DNA of 64,000 bases, from contig NC_089183.1 of assembly GCF_947507565.1 (NCBI RefSeq), positions 2,604,001 to 2,668,000 of the forward strand, in the 5' to 3' direction. A model generated the notes under the pieces. The model saw nothing but the letters and a program-made list of their open reading frames with translations, did not search any database and had not been told where the DNA came from. Positions 11,606 through 21,784 of this stretch are shown here, in pieces. The stretch comes from Oscarella lobularis (Eukaryota > Porifera > Homoscleromorpha > Homosclerophorida > Oscarellidae). The first letter of the stretch is position 1; the number at the start of each line of letters is the position of its first letter. Position numbers and translations under genes: made by a program.

Positions 11606-12682
11606 ATGGCGCGTCAGAATACCGTTCTCGACATGATTGACACAACGACTGCTGAACAGTCTCTAAAACTTGCTTTTAACGTTAGGGCGGTCAAAGCAAT
11701 TGCTACCGTTCACATAAAGCTTCGAGAGATGGCTTCAAGATTCAGTTCGTCGTCGACGTTTCGAGAAAATCTTTTGGAACTTTCAAGAAAAGCGGCACTG
11801 CTTCGCCACGAATGTTACTCTTCCGCAGAGAAATCAGAAAAATGCGTTGCTTTGATCTTCAACGAACTAATACCAAAAATCAGGAAGGGTGAGGATGATA
11901 AAGAAATACTGATGCTCTTAGAACGCTTGCACAAAAAAATTGAAGAAACGAAGAAGAACGCAGAGGCAAACTTATATCAAACCATGACATTCTGCAATGA
12001 CGTCGATCGAGTTTCAACAGCACGCAGCAAGGAATCAATAGATGGGGAAAGCAGAGAGCGAATTTTGAGAAAAAAGAAACTTGAGAAAGATTTTTGGATA
12101 GCAGACCAAAGCGTTAAAGAAACGGACAGGACTCTTAGGAGAGTAGAAAGAAAAAGATACGAAGCAAGAGAGAAGGCAGAATGGGCCGATTCAACATCAT
12201 CTACTGTCTACGGGTTTCTATTTACGCCATTTCTGGTAGTGTATGAATGGCACCATAAAAAAAAAGCGTATGCCTTAGGTGCTACTGCTCAAGGTAGGCG
12301 ACTATCCAATAGGAATTCTGCAAAATTTTACCCACAGACTTTAGACCTCCAAAAGGATCTGGCGGAAGAAGAGAGCATAGCTGCAGAATTAAAGGCCGAG
12401 TTTGAACAAGAGAAGAGACTGATAGAGAAGCTACGCAATGACATAGAAATTGCCGCGAACGAAATAAAGGATCTAAGCGGTCAGTACAATGCTCAAGCGG
12501 ACTTCTGGAACTTCGTAAAGGAAGACTCATACGGCGCTAAAAGTAGCCTGGAAAGGGCAGCAACACTAAAATTCACTAGTAAAGCCAGAGAGCACAGGTT
12601 GAAAACGTTGGAAGAGAAGTGGAAACGTCTTGAGAGAAACATTAGCCAGTACAGGGAAGCCCTTGCAATGACTAGATACTAA
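11606..12682 (+). CDS. long-helix protein with central hydrophobic segment, copy 1
   Basis: 358 residues, single open frame. The start ATG at 11606 (MARQNTVLDMIDTTTAEQS) aligns with the start of the neighbour at 13790. The protein is almost entirely charged and helix-prone: a first helical half (about 1-200), one short hydrophobic segment near STVYGFLFTPFLVVYEW (about residue 205), then a second coiled-coil half ending in SQYREALAMTRY. I recognise no family with confidence; the layout recalls ClyA/HBL-type helical bundles, but a plain coiled-coil protein is equally possible. Oddity: the sequence matching the neighbour's 45 bp intron (here 12294-12337) is 44 bp, and splicing it would break the frame while reading through keeps it, so the intron appears to have become coding. 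Confidence 0.7.
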   Translation: MARQNTVLDMIDTTTAEQSLKLAFNVRAVKAIATVHIKLREMASRFSSSSTFRENLLELSRKAALLRHECYSSAEKSEKCVALIFNELIPKIRKGEDDKEILMLLERLHKKIEETKKNAEANLYQTMTFCNDVDRVSTARSKESIDGESRERILRKKKLEKDFWIADQSVKETDRTLRRVERKRYEAREKAEWADSTSSTVYGFLFTPFLVVYEWHHKKKAYALGATAQGRRLSNRNSAKFYPQTLDLQKDLAEEESIAAELKAEFEQEKRLIEKLRNDIEIAANEIKDLSGQYNAQADFWNFVKEDSYGAKSSLERAATLKFTSKAREHRLKTLEEKWKRLERNISQYREALAMTRY

Positions 12683-12919
12683 AGAGCAAGTGAAAATATA
12701 AAGGCGGCTTCTTTCCTAGACCGCGGTGTTGCATGATATTGTTTTTCTGTAAAGAAGTGATGCTTGCTACATGTTTCAAATCAAGTGATTTCTTGAAACT
12801 ACTTGTGCACGACGTCGTCAGGCCAGGGTATGCCTATTGAGGTAGCAATTAATGTTATTTAGAGTAGGTTAGGAAGACCAGCCGATGTGATGGATGGTTT
12901 CCCCTGCTAAAATATATCA

Positions 12920-13318
12920 TTACTGTATCATCTTCATCATCCTCATCTCCTCATCATCATCATCGCGCAGTGTGCCAATCACCGCGCACTGACCGAGTCG
13001 ACTCCGTGTTGGGAATCGTGAGTGTGAGGGTTGTTTATTTCTCCTACTTTGACGAACTTCGGAAGAAGGACAACGCCACGCCCACGTTGATACAGTAGAG
13101 GACAATATGCTGTACGCTCTGCAGACCATGTGCATGCTCTGTGAAGTGTCAGCCTTCTTCAAAACCCTTTCTCCGAGGCCAAATTTGCAGATAAATATGA
13201 CAACAAAGACGGCGATACTGAAAAAAAACCCAGCTGCTTCGAACCTTTTCTCAGAGTCTTCTCTTCCTGTCAACGCTCGTTCCAGCAGCTGTTCAACTCC
13301 ATGCATGGCGGCAGTCAT
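12920..13318 (-). CDS. possible small single-pass membrane protein
   Basis: A 132-residue frame starting MTAAMHGVEQLLERALTG, with one hydrophobic stretch AAGFFFSIAVFVVIFICKF at about residues 28-46 followed by basic residues. The C-terminal half is low-complexity, and the 3' end runs into an ATC-rich simple repeat (about 12930-12965), so the true gene may end earlier or be spliced. No family recognised. It lies between the two helical-protein genes on the opposite strand and could be a chance frame. Confidence 0.25.
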   Translation of the reverse strand: MTAAMHGVEQLLERALTGREDSEKRFEAAGFFFSIAVFVVIFICKFGLGERVLKKADTSQSMHMVCRAYSILSSTVSTWAWRCPSSEVRQSRRNKQPSHSRFPTRSRLGQCAVIGTLRDDDDEEMRMMKMIQ

Positions 13319-13442
13319 ACAGTACGTGTAACTTTTCCCTCGTTACTGTCGACAAGGTTCACGCTACAAACTCGATCCGCCCATGCATTAGAGGTATGAC
13401 GTTCTCTGCCTTATACACGGGCATGTTTGACCATATCATTTC

Positions 13443-13450
13443 CATATAAA
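13443..13450 (+). promoter_or_regulatory. TATA-like box upstream of helical-protein gene 2
   Basis: CATATAAA followed by GGGGTGTAAAGGGG, matching the arrangement at 11212-11226 before the paralogous gene. The coding start is at 13790. Confidence 0.4.
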
Positions 13451-13789
13451 GGGGTGTAAAGGGGCATTTCCAAAAAACGGCAGCTTTCTCAGAAGCGCAG
13501 CCCTCGCTGAATTAGGATGCAAATAAATGCATTTGATAAGACAGCGTTACTCGCGCTTGACACAATTCGTGATTCGAATGACACATCAGCTCATGCTCGC
13601 AGTGCGTTTGAACGGATTTCCATAAAAGGACGCACTTCCAAGCACGGCTATACATGGACATCTGCATCTGTGGACGGCGTCTCCTCCGAATTGTTGCACG
13701 TGCGCTCCAAGACACGCGCCTTGCTAAAACGCCCATTCCATTCGCACAACGAATCAGTTGCGAGTCAGCGAGTTATCCGATCGGTGGGA

Positions 13790-14890
13790 ATGGCGGATCA
13801 GAGTACCGTCGTTGAAGCAATCGACACAACGAGTGCCGAGAATTCGTTAAAACTTGCTTTTAACGTTGAGGCGGTAAAAAAGGTTGCAACCGTTCACGTA
13901 AAGCTCCGGGAGATGGCTTCGAGATTCAGTTCTTCGTCGAAGTTTCGAGAAATTCTCCTGGAACTTTCAAGACGAGCGGCAGACCTTCGCCGCGAATGCT
14001 ATTCTTCGGCAGAAAAATCAGAAGAATGCGTTACAATCATCGTCGACGAAATAATACCAACAATAAGGGAGGGTGACGACGACGACGACGACGATTTAGA
14101 TGAGCTCTCAGTCGAGTTGAACGAAAAAATTGAAGAAACGAAGATAAGAACGGATCGTAACTTGGATGAAACCAAGAAAGTTATCGCCTTTGCCGATCAA
14201 ATTTCAACACATCGCCACGTAAAAGAAGAAGAAAGAGACCGAGTTCGGATGAAAGAGACAATTGAAGAAAAACATTCGATCGCAGAGCGAAGTGCTAAAG
14301 AAACGGAAAAAAGTCTTAGGCAAGCAGAAAGAGAAACAACTCACTCAAGACGAAATGCGGAGTGGGCCGAGGAAACATCGTCACCTGTCTATATGTTTTT
14401 GTTTAAACCATTTCTGACAGTGTATAAATGGCACCATGAAAAAAAAGCGTACGCTTCAGATGGTACTGTTCAAGGTAAAACAACTATCAAATAGCGATGG
14501 TGCAAAATCTTACCTACAGACTTTATAGACCTCCAGAAGGACCTAGTGGAAGAAGAGAGAATAGCTGGAGAACTCAAGGCAGAGTTTAAAGAAAAGGAAG
14601 AATTGATAAAGAAGATAAGCGGAGAGATAGAAATAGCAGCGAACGAAATTAAGGATCTAAGCGGTCAGTACGATGCTCAAGCGGACTTCTGGAAGCTCAT
14701 TAGCAGCAAAAGCGCAAACACAAAAGATGTTGATAGGATTACGAAAAAGGCAGAGGAGCGAAAAGCCAAGGGTCTTAAGACCCTAGGAAAAGTCGGGGAG
14801 AGAAAGTTGAAAAAGTTGGAAACTATGTGGAGAAATCTCGGAGAAAATATTAGAAAGTACAGCGAAGCCCTTGGAATGGACAAATACTGA
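13790..14890 (+). CDS. long-helix protein with central hydrophobic segment, copy 2
   Basis: Exons 13790-14474 and 14520-14890, joined by a 45 bp GT-AG phase 1 intron; 351 residues. The frame is open upstream to 13517, but the ATG at 13790 (MADQSTVVEAIDTTSAENS) aligns with the paralogue's start. First half: helical, with an acidic run of aspartates (about residue 98-105). Centre: hydrophobic SSPVYMFLFKPFLTVYKW. Second half: a long Lys/Glu-rich coiled coil containing IEIAANEIKDLSGQY, nearly identical in copy 1, and ending IRKYSEALGMDKY. Function unknown. Without splicing the frame would hit a TAG in the intron, so unlike copy 1 this intron must be removed. Confidence 0.75.
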
Positions 14891-15500
14891 AACGCAAATG
14901 ATGAGAGAAAAAAGACATGCATATCGTTCCCAAGTATTCTCCTGCAGCTTCTTCCCCTGAACTGTGATGTTGCATGTTTTTGTTTGTCTGTGGAGAAGTG
15001 ATACTGTTCGTTGAATTCAAGTGATTTCTTTGCATATAGAGTATACGTACGCGAGCTTGCGCTGTTTAGGCACGACGTCCATAGAAGTCGTCTCAACAAC
15101 CGATAAACCGGAATTCCAAACTGTCCGGAACGTCATCGCTTCGCAGGACTCGCGTACTCGAACGTCAAACAAGGCGTCCCTATAGGGAACCTCTACTACT
15201 AGGCATCCTAGCTGGCAGCTGGCAGCAAAGCATATGCTGCATTCGTAAGGTTACGGCGCCCTTCTCTTCTAGCACCGTCTTCGTTTGAGAGAACGACACA
15301 TGAAAACTTCTGTGCATGCCACGTACCGATACGCGACCCTTTTGGGGCAAGCACCTGAAAACTGCTGACTCCAACGCTGGCGCTAAGCTAAACTCGTTTT
15401 TTCTGTAGAAAAGTGATTGCTGTTTGGTGAAGTCACAAGTCCAGTGATTTATACTGCAAGTGAACCGTACTGTTCATGCACGACGTCGTCACGGGCGCTC
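14891..15500. other. intergenic stretch, no gene seen
   Basis: Contains a 3' flank similar to that of copy 1 ('gaagtgat...caagtgatttctt...cacgacgtc' phrases at 12760-12815 and about 15000-15080, and again near 15410-15490), indicating repeated duplication of this flank. No supported coding sequence. Confidence 0.4.
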
Positions 15501-15506
15501 TGAGGA

Positions 15507-15513
15507 TATAAAA
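15507..15513 (+). promoter_or_regulatory. TATA-like box upstream of the truncated BTB copy
   Basis: GATATAAAAATATAAAAG at about 15505-15522, roughly 200 bp before the BTB-type ATG at 15725. It could still drive transcription across the fragment fusion downstream. Confidence 0.3.
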
Positions 15514-15724
15514 ATATAAAAGCACGTTACCTGCTCTCGTTCGGGACTCCATCTCATTGGAAAGGAAATTGCTCACATTCAATACATTGTGCTTACGGCT
15601 ATATTAAATCCTAGCTAGGATGGTGAGAAGAACGACAGCTTTAGACGATATCATAGTTGCACAATCAGGTCTTCCTGGCGAGGAAAACTGCTGTCGATGA
15701 GAGGAATCGGTGCTGCGGAGACAG

Positions 15725-15923
15725 ATGGCTGCGCCAACGACGGATGCTATCGCGAAAGAAGTAGCACGCATGCGCTTAGCATGGACGATCGCCGAACCGT
15801 GGAAGAACAGCGACGCAACGTTGATAGTGGAGGAGCGGAAATTTCACGTCCATCAGACGCTGCTAACACTATCGTCACCATTCTTCGAAGCCCTCTTCTC
15901 CGACACCAATTTCGCCGAAGGAA
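15725..15923 (+). pseudogene. truncated BTB-domain gene fragment
   Basis: Starts MAAPTTDAIAKEVARMRL and runs through the first part of the BTB fold (EPWKNSDATLIVEERKFHVH, then SSPFFEALFSDTNF). This is nearly the same as the intact BTB genes at 19.0 and 22.6 kb. Homology stops at about 15923, before the middle of the BTB domain, where an unrelated exon fragment begins in another frame. No second exon is present. Confidence 0.8.
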
Positions 15924-16065
15924 CGGTACTCATTACACGGTGGAAAATGCGCCACCGTCGACAATGTTTATCGACTGGACAAAGTCGTTCTGCAGAGAGG
16001 GCGGCTGCGGCGCTTGCGTCGTCACTCTGACTAAACCCGACGGCAAGTCGATCGCCATCAATTCG
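15924..16065 (+). pseudogene. xanthine dehydrogenase/aldehyde oxidase 2Fe-2S exon fragment
   Basis: Encodes YTVENAPPSTMFIDW then CREGGCGACVVTLTKPDG, the N-terminal ferredoxin-type 2Fe-2S signature of xanthine dehydrogenase and aldehyde oxidase. The usual dozen or so residues between the IDW segment and the cysteine motif are missing, and nothing else of the ~1300-residue enzyme follows. The fragment ends at a good splice donor (GTGAGC at 16066), so it looks like a captured exon end. The preceding BTB piece is in a different frame. Confidence 0.75.
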
Positions 16066-16164
16066 GTGAGCTAAACAATCTAGTTCGCCGGATGAAGGTC
16101 TTTCTTGTTTCGCACGTAAAAAGCGGCTAATTTGGTATAGGTGCTGCGGCACTTCGTTTTCACC

Positions 16165-17584
16165 CTAGAGGGTGGTATGTTGGAACGTCCTAATTGATTG
16201 ATTGCTACCGCTGCCTGACAGCAGAAGCTTCGTTTCTTCGATCGGATCCCTCGAGGCGCCCTCCTCTCCTCGCCCCTTGACATCCCTCAGAAAGACGAGA
16301 ACAAACGACGTCGCAAAAATGGTAATAGCTAATCCCCAGGCAGCCCAATTAAAATTGGCATATTTAGCGACAGCCGTACCGCAAATAGGACTGATAACAA
16401 AACCGACCCCAAAGGCCGTACTGAAAAGCGCATAGACGCCACCGTACGTGTTCGAGTAGCGCTTCTCGACGACCTCACTGAGCATAAGACTCACAACCAA
16501 ATCGACGACAGCGTAGAAAAACCCCAAGAAAAACAAGGGAATAATCGCATAGTAAAGATTATGCGACCGAGGAAAGGCGACAAGGGGAAGCAGCGCGAGA
16601 CACACTGCAACGCGAGACACACTGCAACGAGTATTTGAGAGAGTAGAGCGTCAAGCCAATAACAACGTCTCCCGGAAAGTCGTCCATAGATAAATGATCC
16701 AATCGAATAGGCGAGACTAACGGCGAGCAGAATCAATCCCAGGGAATACGTAGTCGGAGTTGGGTGTCGAAACGTCGCCTTCATCCACACGGGCAACAGG
16801 GGCTCGGTGAACGCCAACGACGAATAGGTCGATACGAGCGACACGAAGCCGACGAGTACATAGGGATCGCATAGTAAACGAAGCATCGACGGTCCAGATG
16901 ATTCACCTCGCGTTCTCTCCTCCCCCGGGGAGACGATCCCATAAGTAAAGCAATGAAGGCAGTCGTCAGAGATAGGAGACCTGTTGTGATAAAAGGCCAT
17001 TTCCATCCGGCGTCTATTTCCCCTGGTACCGCTGAAAAGGCGCCCCCAAATGGGTACCCGATCACGAGACCGATGCCGGCGGCGGCGAAGGCGTTTCCCA
17101 TCGCCTTAGCGCGTTCGTCGGGGCGCGTGTACCAAACGGCGATCATCGATAGACTGGCGACGACGGAGAAGGCGTCGCCGACTCCTTGAATGGCGCGCGT
17201 GACGAAGAGTACGATGTAGGTCTTCGTTAGGTCGTTTGACGCTATTTGTTTTGCGAATGCTGATACGAAGGAAGCGGTCGCGTAAATGAGAAGACCGCCC
17301 ACGACGGGGATTTGGTAGCCGTAGCGATCCGTGACGTAGGCCGCGACGGGATTGACGACGATCGTTACGAAGGAATTTGCGGCGAGTAGGGCGCCGAGTC
17401 GAATTTCCGTGCTCTTGATGCGAAGGTAGTCGGGGACGATGGGGACGATGAACGAGTTGAGGATGCAGAGGAGGAATAGGGACAGGAAGGCGACGACTTG
17501 GACGAGTGGACGAAACGAGCGAATTCGATCGCGGAGACTGCGACGTCGCGGAGATTGCGAAGGCGCTATTGTTCCGTATTCCAT
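16165..17584 (-). pseudogene. SLC18-type vesicular amine transporter-like gene, copy A, frameshifted
   Basis: Starts MEYGTIAPSQSPRRRSLRDR at 17584 and encodes a 12-TM major facilitator with SLC18 (VMAT/VAChT) features: NSFIVPIVPDYL in TM1, NPVAAYVTDRYGYQIP after TM2, IQGVGDAFSVVASLSMIAVW in TM4, and LCDPYVL before TM7. Two lesions break it relative to copy B: a 1 bp loss in the C/G run at about 16919-16931, and a 17 bp tandem duplication at 16594-16627 (unit cgcgagacacactgcaa). They do not restore one another. Its 3' end matches the fragment at 10684. SLC18 proteins exchange protons for amines or polyamines across vesicle membranes; this copy cannot make the full protein as assembled. Confidence 0.8.
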
Positions 17585-18244
17585 TCGGCTTGACTTTTTT
17601 AGTCGCTGCGCATGCGTTTTGTACAGGTATGCATATCTATGCATACCACGGATTTCTCTTCAATCCGCGGGCGCATGTATGCTGAGGTATATCCAGGACT
17701 AATACATTGCACGTACTTGATGAAGTGGTTGTGTCTTCAGCGTAAAATAGAGGCGTACGAAGAGAAAAGAATCTAAACTTTTTTCCTATGCAACCGGCCG
17801 GCGGCTTACTTGCTTTGTTTGGCTCTCTCGCCTTTTGTTAATGTCTCTGCGCTCTCATCCAATGCGTAGATCAAGGAACAGTGGCTTTTGAAGGTCTTCG
17901 AATTTCGCGCGCTAAGATTCAGATAGTGCGCGCGTTACGACGCCGCCAGACAAGCGAAATCGCGACCATTCAACTCCGCTGGCTTACATACGATCCAATC
18001 ACGAATACATGAACTCTCATACATCTATTTCTACTGTGGGCAAGCTTGTCGCTATCCAAAAAGAACGCTCTTTTGCAATCCTAGTTGGAGATCGCCAAAT
18101 AATAAGGCTAGACCAACTTCTTAATTCTCAGGCTGCATGGTTGGTTAAGGAAACTAAGACTTCGAAAACAAGGCCCGCAGTGCCAAGTTGAAGCGCGATC
18201 GAGATTTAGATAAGAAACTGGCTCCGCTAAGGCGAAGAGTGACG
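17585..18244. other. intergenic stretch, no gene seen
   Basis: A short frame at 18009-18191 has no recognisable domain. No repeats or RNA genes were recognised. Confidence 0.35.
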
Positions 18245-18900
18245 TCAATTAATAAAGAACAAAACCGAAGACGCTGCCGACACCGTGGAATCGATTGAAG
18301 ACAAATCGTCTCGAGTGTCGTTGAGAATCAATGCATGCGACTCGTACTTCAAATCGTTCTTCGACACGGTCAACGGTGCCACCATACCTGACGTTCTAGA
18401 CGCGTCCGATCCTAGCTTTATCATGGATACGCTGAGCGGATTTGTCAAGACGCTCACAGTGGAGGGTTACAGCGTCAAGGACGTACTGATGGCTATCGAC
18501 TATTCTATTGGCTAATCAATATGGCACTGGACGCTCTCGGAATGACTTAATTAAGACATTCCGTTGCCTTCCCTACCGTCGCTAGACGTTTCTGATCTAA
18601 TTGACGTTCCCACTGTCGACTTGAGTACATTTGACGTTAGCTGCAACAGACTCACGGGAATAATCCGTGGATGGCAGGGTTTTCAGTACGGATGCTATAT
18701 CCATCACAATGGTATAAAGATTGACACCGGCCGGTGTTGCGCATACACTGTACAAATGCTGTACAGTAGCTGGAAACGTCATTACTGTAGAAACAAAGAA
18801 ATAAAGGCGAGAACCTCGATGACTTCTGCGCTGCTGATCGAGCAGCAGCATCATGATCGTGTGATGCTATACTCGCGATGCCTGCATGTGAGATGTTCAT
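18245..18900 (+). other. duplicated unknown coding-like fragment, copy 1
   Basis: An open stretch around 18265-18515 contains SYFKSFFDTVNGATIPDVLD, followed at about 18565-18640 by LPSLDVSDLIDVPTVDLSTF. A diverged copy lies at about 21785-22210, where FKSFLDTLNGG and DLIDIPTVDLSDF are recognisable. Each copy stands just upstream of a BTB gene, so fragment and BTB gene were probably duplicated together. No family recognised; stops and missing starts suggest pseudogene exons. Confidence 0.45.
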
Positions 18901-19025
18901 AGAACTTTGCGTGGCTGTTCTGCTGTAGCTGAATAAATAATAACCTTTTTCCGCGGGTACAAAACGGAGTCAAACGACAGCTCTAGTTGCACGATCAGGT
19001 CTGCCTTGCGTGGTAACTGCTGTCG

Positions 19026-19853
19026 ATGAGAGGAATCGGCGCTGCGAAGCGCGATGGCTGCGCCAACGACGGATTGCAAAACAGCCATCGCGAAGCAGCA
19101 CGCGCACGCGCACTGCACCCCGAAGGAGCTATGACGGAAGACGACTTTCCCGACTTCGCCGAACCGTGGAAGAACAGCGACGCCACGTTGATAGTGGAGG
19201 AGCGGACATTTCACGTCCATCAGACGATGCTAAAACTATCGTCACCTTTCTTCGAAGCCCTCTTCTCCGACACCGATTTCGCTGAAGGAATGACAAAAAC
19301 GGCGACACTCAAGAACAAAAAAGCGGCAGACGTGTGCGATTTGCTCCAAGTTCTGTATCCTCCGCACAAGAATGTAACAGGTAATGTCATAATAAATATT
19401 GATTGGTGGAAAAAAGTGCAATTGAAAATTTCATTTCTAGTGGAAATGACGGACAGAATTCTGCCTCTTGCGGACGAGCTTCTCATGTGGGGAATAAAGA
19501 ATCAATGCGAGAGAGCGTTGCTTAGCGCTGGCAAGTTCACCTTCAAGTCCGTTGCCATGGCCGATCGCTACAAGCTGCGTCATCTGAGAGAGTATGCCGT
19601 GAATTTCATAACGGTTCGCTATCCGTTTCGCACGCTTTTGAATTCCGATGCATTCACCCTGTTGGACGACTCGACTCGACTCAAGATACTCGAAGGACGA
19701 ATACGCCACGTCTATAGACACCTTCCGGGTAGAATCGAAGCGCTTCTTTTGCTCTATAAAGATCAAATAAGAGCGCGTGTCGTCGCCGGCATCAAGGACT
19801 CGATGATTGAAAAGTGCGATTTATCGCCTGGGCGTGGAGGTGATGCCCTGTGA
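19026..19853 (+). CDS. BTB-domain protein, copy 1
   Basis: Exons 19026-19380 and 19441-19853; the 60 bp GT-AG intron is phase 1 and happens to be in frame. The paralogue at 22601 has the same intron at 50 bp, which supports splicing. The BTB fold covers roughly the middle of exon 1 to early exon 2 (NSDATLIVEERTFHVHQTML, SSPFFEALFSDTDF, then EMTDRILPLADELLMWGIKN). A helical BACK-like region follows, and the protein ends CDLSPGRGGDAL. BTB proteins dimerise and many link CUL3 to substrates (family knowledge). The N-terminus is uncertain: the ATG at 19053 that matches the paralogue's start is out of frame, and the next in-frame ATG is 19131 (MTEDDFPDFAEPW), which may be the real start. Confidence 0.8.
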   Translation: MRGIGAAKRDGCANDGLQNSHREAARARALHPEGAMTEDDFPDFAEPWKNSDATLIVEERTFHVHQTMLKLSSPFFEALFSDTDFAEGMTKTATLKNKKAADVCDLLQVLYPPHKNVTGNVIINIDWWKKVQLKISFLVEMTDRILPLADELLMWGIKNQCERALLSAGKFTFKSVAMADRYKLRHLREYAVNFITVRYPFRTLLNSDAFTLLDDSTRLKILEGRIRHVYRHLPGRIEALLLLYKDQIRARVVAGIKDSMIEKCDLSPGRGGDAL

Positions 19854-20114
19854 GAGCAGCTCAACTCTTGTACAGTAGCTTTGTTTGTGTAGCGCTACGG
19901 TACTTACATATTGGTTACATAAATACAATTGTGTCTAACTCACGTGATCGGTCAACCTTGATATAACCAATACCTCATTTCTTAATTAGTCAACTAAATA
20001 AGCTGCCTTTGGTGACAGAGATCAACAGACGATAAAAGAAACACAAGGGTCAAACACGCACCACATTGAATAGTACATACATATGCCAACTCTAACTGCC
20101 ACCATTAATTAATT
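19854..20114. repeat. BTB-gene 3' flank repeat
   Basis: Shares long stretches with 23404-23600 and weaker ones with 6720-6930 (for example 'ttgtgtctaactcacgtgat' and 'aaataagctgcctttgg'). Part of the duplicated BTB block. Confidence 0.5.
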
Positions 20115-20156
20115 TAGGGAAAACGGATTGTTTTCCTTTACGTGTATCTTTCTTTC

Positions 20157-20191
<35 letters not shown>

Positions 20192-20525
20192 TCTTGGCTG
20201 TGTCCCTTAACCTTGCATCTCGTATTGACGGTGGTGACACGTCTGCAGCGACGAAACGAATCTCTTGGGCTATAGGCATCGAGAGAAACGGCGTGATCCG
20301 AGCGAGCGTGGGTCTCCGCCTGCGTACCGGCGATGCGTCACTCTCCAGCAAATACGGAAATGGTGAAGAAACTCGCCTCGATCAGCCCATCCTTAAATTG
20401 CCAGCGGGCTCTGTTCGATCGGAGGGCGACGCTCGACGCCTCGTCGAGCTTCGCGTTGGCTTCGTATGGTCGAGAGAACGAAACAAGAACTAAGCATACA
20501 TGAATACGGGACTTTTTCATAACTA
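20115..20525 (+). repeat. interspersed repeat, copy 2, with (GTT)11 microsatellite
   Basis: Matches 10254-10665: the 'gggaaaacggatt' start, the serine/arginine-coding-like middle and the 'aatacgggact' end. A perfect (GTT)11 tract occupies 20158-20190. Here the repeat follows a BTB gene rather than an amine oxidase. Confidence 0.6.
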
Positions 20526-20599
20526 ATTAGACAAACTGCTACAACCAAAACTACCAAAGCAAAAATAACACAATTCAAATGCTACACAGTACACACAAG

Positions 20600-21568
20600 T
20601 CATCTAGAATTGCCTTCAATTGCTAGCTCAACATATCGCCTCAAGAAGTACATATCAAAAACAAAATCCTTGGTTCCAGCAGGAACCTGATGGCCGTAGT
20701 ATAGCTTCACCGCCGAAAACGTGTAGCTGCAAATTCCGAATGAAGTGCAATTCTTTAAATCGAATTTTTTTGGAATTAGACGGTTAGGCGCGCTGTTATC
20801 ATATATTCTAACTGAAATATCAGGCGTCGATGGAGTACCGTAGGTGAAATTGCTACCAATGTTCACTATCACGATGTACTGCAGGTCACTGAGGGATTGA
20901 TACTCAGACACTCTTGATTCGTCAACGGGGTGCGTGACGGAGATCTCGATGACTACTGTCGTCTTGTTTGGGCGATTAATGGGCCCTGCAGCAACGTCAG
21001 GAATGACACGAAAACTGTCGTCATAATCGATGACGTGCTCGGTAGACGTCCAAAAGGTGAATGGCTTCCTCCACGAACCGAATTCCATGGCGAAAGCCTG
21101 CCCCGCCTCTTGGTGGACGGAGCCGCGCGGCATTCTAGTGAAGACGTATTCTTCGGCGATGCGTTCCACTCGATACGACTTTTCTTCGTGCAGTTTTTGC
21201 CTCAGTTCAGCAAAGTGCTCGACGGCGATGGCGCTCGACGGAATTCGATGTTGCGTTTCGCAGAAGACGAATTTTTCGTTGCGAGTCGTGACGGTGACGA
21301 CGTTCTAAGCAAGACGAGGCAGAATAAGTAGGGGATCGAGCCCGAACCATATTTTCACGCGATTTCGTTGCAATCTAAGCGATTATCCGCGACTGCATAG
21401 GACACGTGCACGACTTACGTTCGACCGGTCCAACTTGACAACGAAGTCGCGATCCGTGGAAGATCTTTTGACCAAAGTCGAAAACGGCAGCAGAAGCGAC
21501 GACGGCGGAGAGCCGTCGGAGCGAGGCGACTCTGACTGAGTGAAATAACCGGATTCTGAGGACTCCAT
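20600..21568 (-). CDS. Uma2-like PD-(D/E)XK-fold protein
   Basis: Exons (transcribed leftward) 21568-21419 and 21304-20600, with a 114 bp GT-AG phase 0 intron. The frame is open 31 codons further upstream to 21661, so the start is uncertain; MESSESGYFTQSESP is my choice. The second exon contains YDDSFRVIPDVAAGPI, then TTVVIEISVTHP and SRVSEYQSLSDLQYIVIVNI. This spacing of PD, (I/V)EIS and a following Tyr/Leu helix resembles the Uma2/DUF820 branch of the restriction-endonuclease-like fold, common in bacteria and cyanobacteria. Catalytic activity is not shown. It sits between the two BTB blocks on the opposite strand. Confidence 0.6.
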
Positions 21569-21784
21569 TATCAGGGATATTCGGAAACCCCCGTAGTCAC
21601 GTCGCGTGACATGAATCGAAGTACTGTATTTTTCAATAGTTTTACAGATACGTAGGTACACACAAACAAGCTACTGTAGTCAGTTGTTTTCACAGCTGCC
21701 CAGCCATTTGATAACTCACTCTTGGATCAACGCGTCCTTGATGACGCAGACAAAACGCTCTTCTAATTTATACAGCAAAAAAAG

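Noticed and set aside
15697-16074. A BTB/iron-sulfur fusion protein
   Set aside because: The BTB residues and the 2Fe-2S residues are in different frames; the single open frame across both reads nonsense over the BTB part.
16901-16935. An intron explaining the frame change in SLC18-like copy A
   Set aside because: The only GT...AG pair there would make an intron under 30 bp, and copy B without its inserted element is contiguous, so a 1 bp loss is the better explanation.
20128-20493. Signal-peptide-like frame with a valine run
   Set aside because: The valines come from the (GTT)11 microsatellite inside the interspersed repeat.
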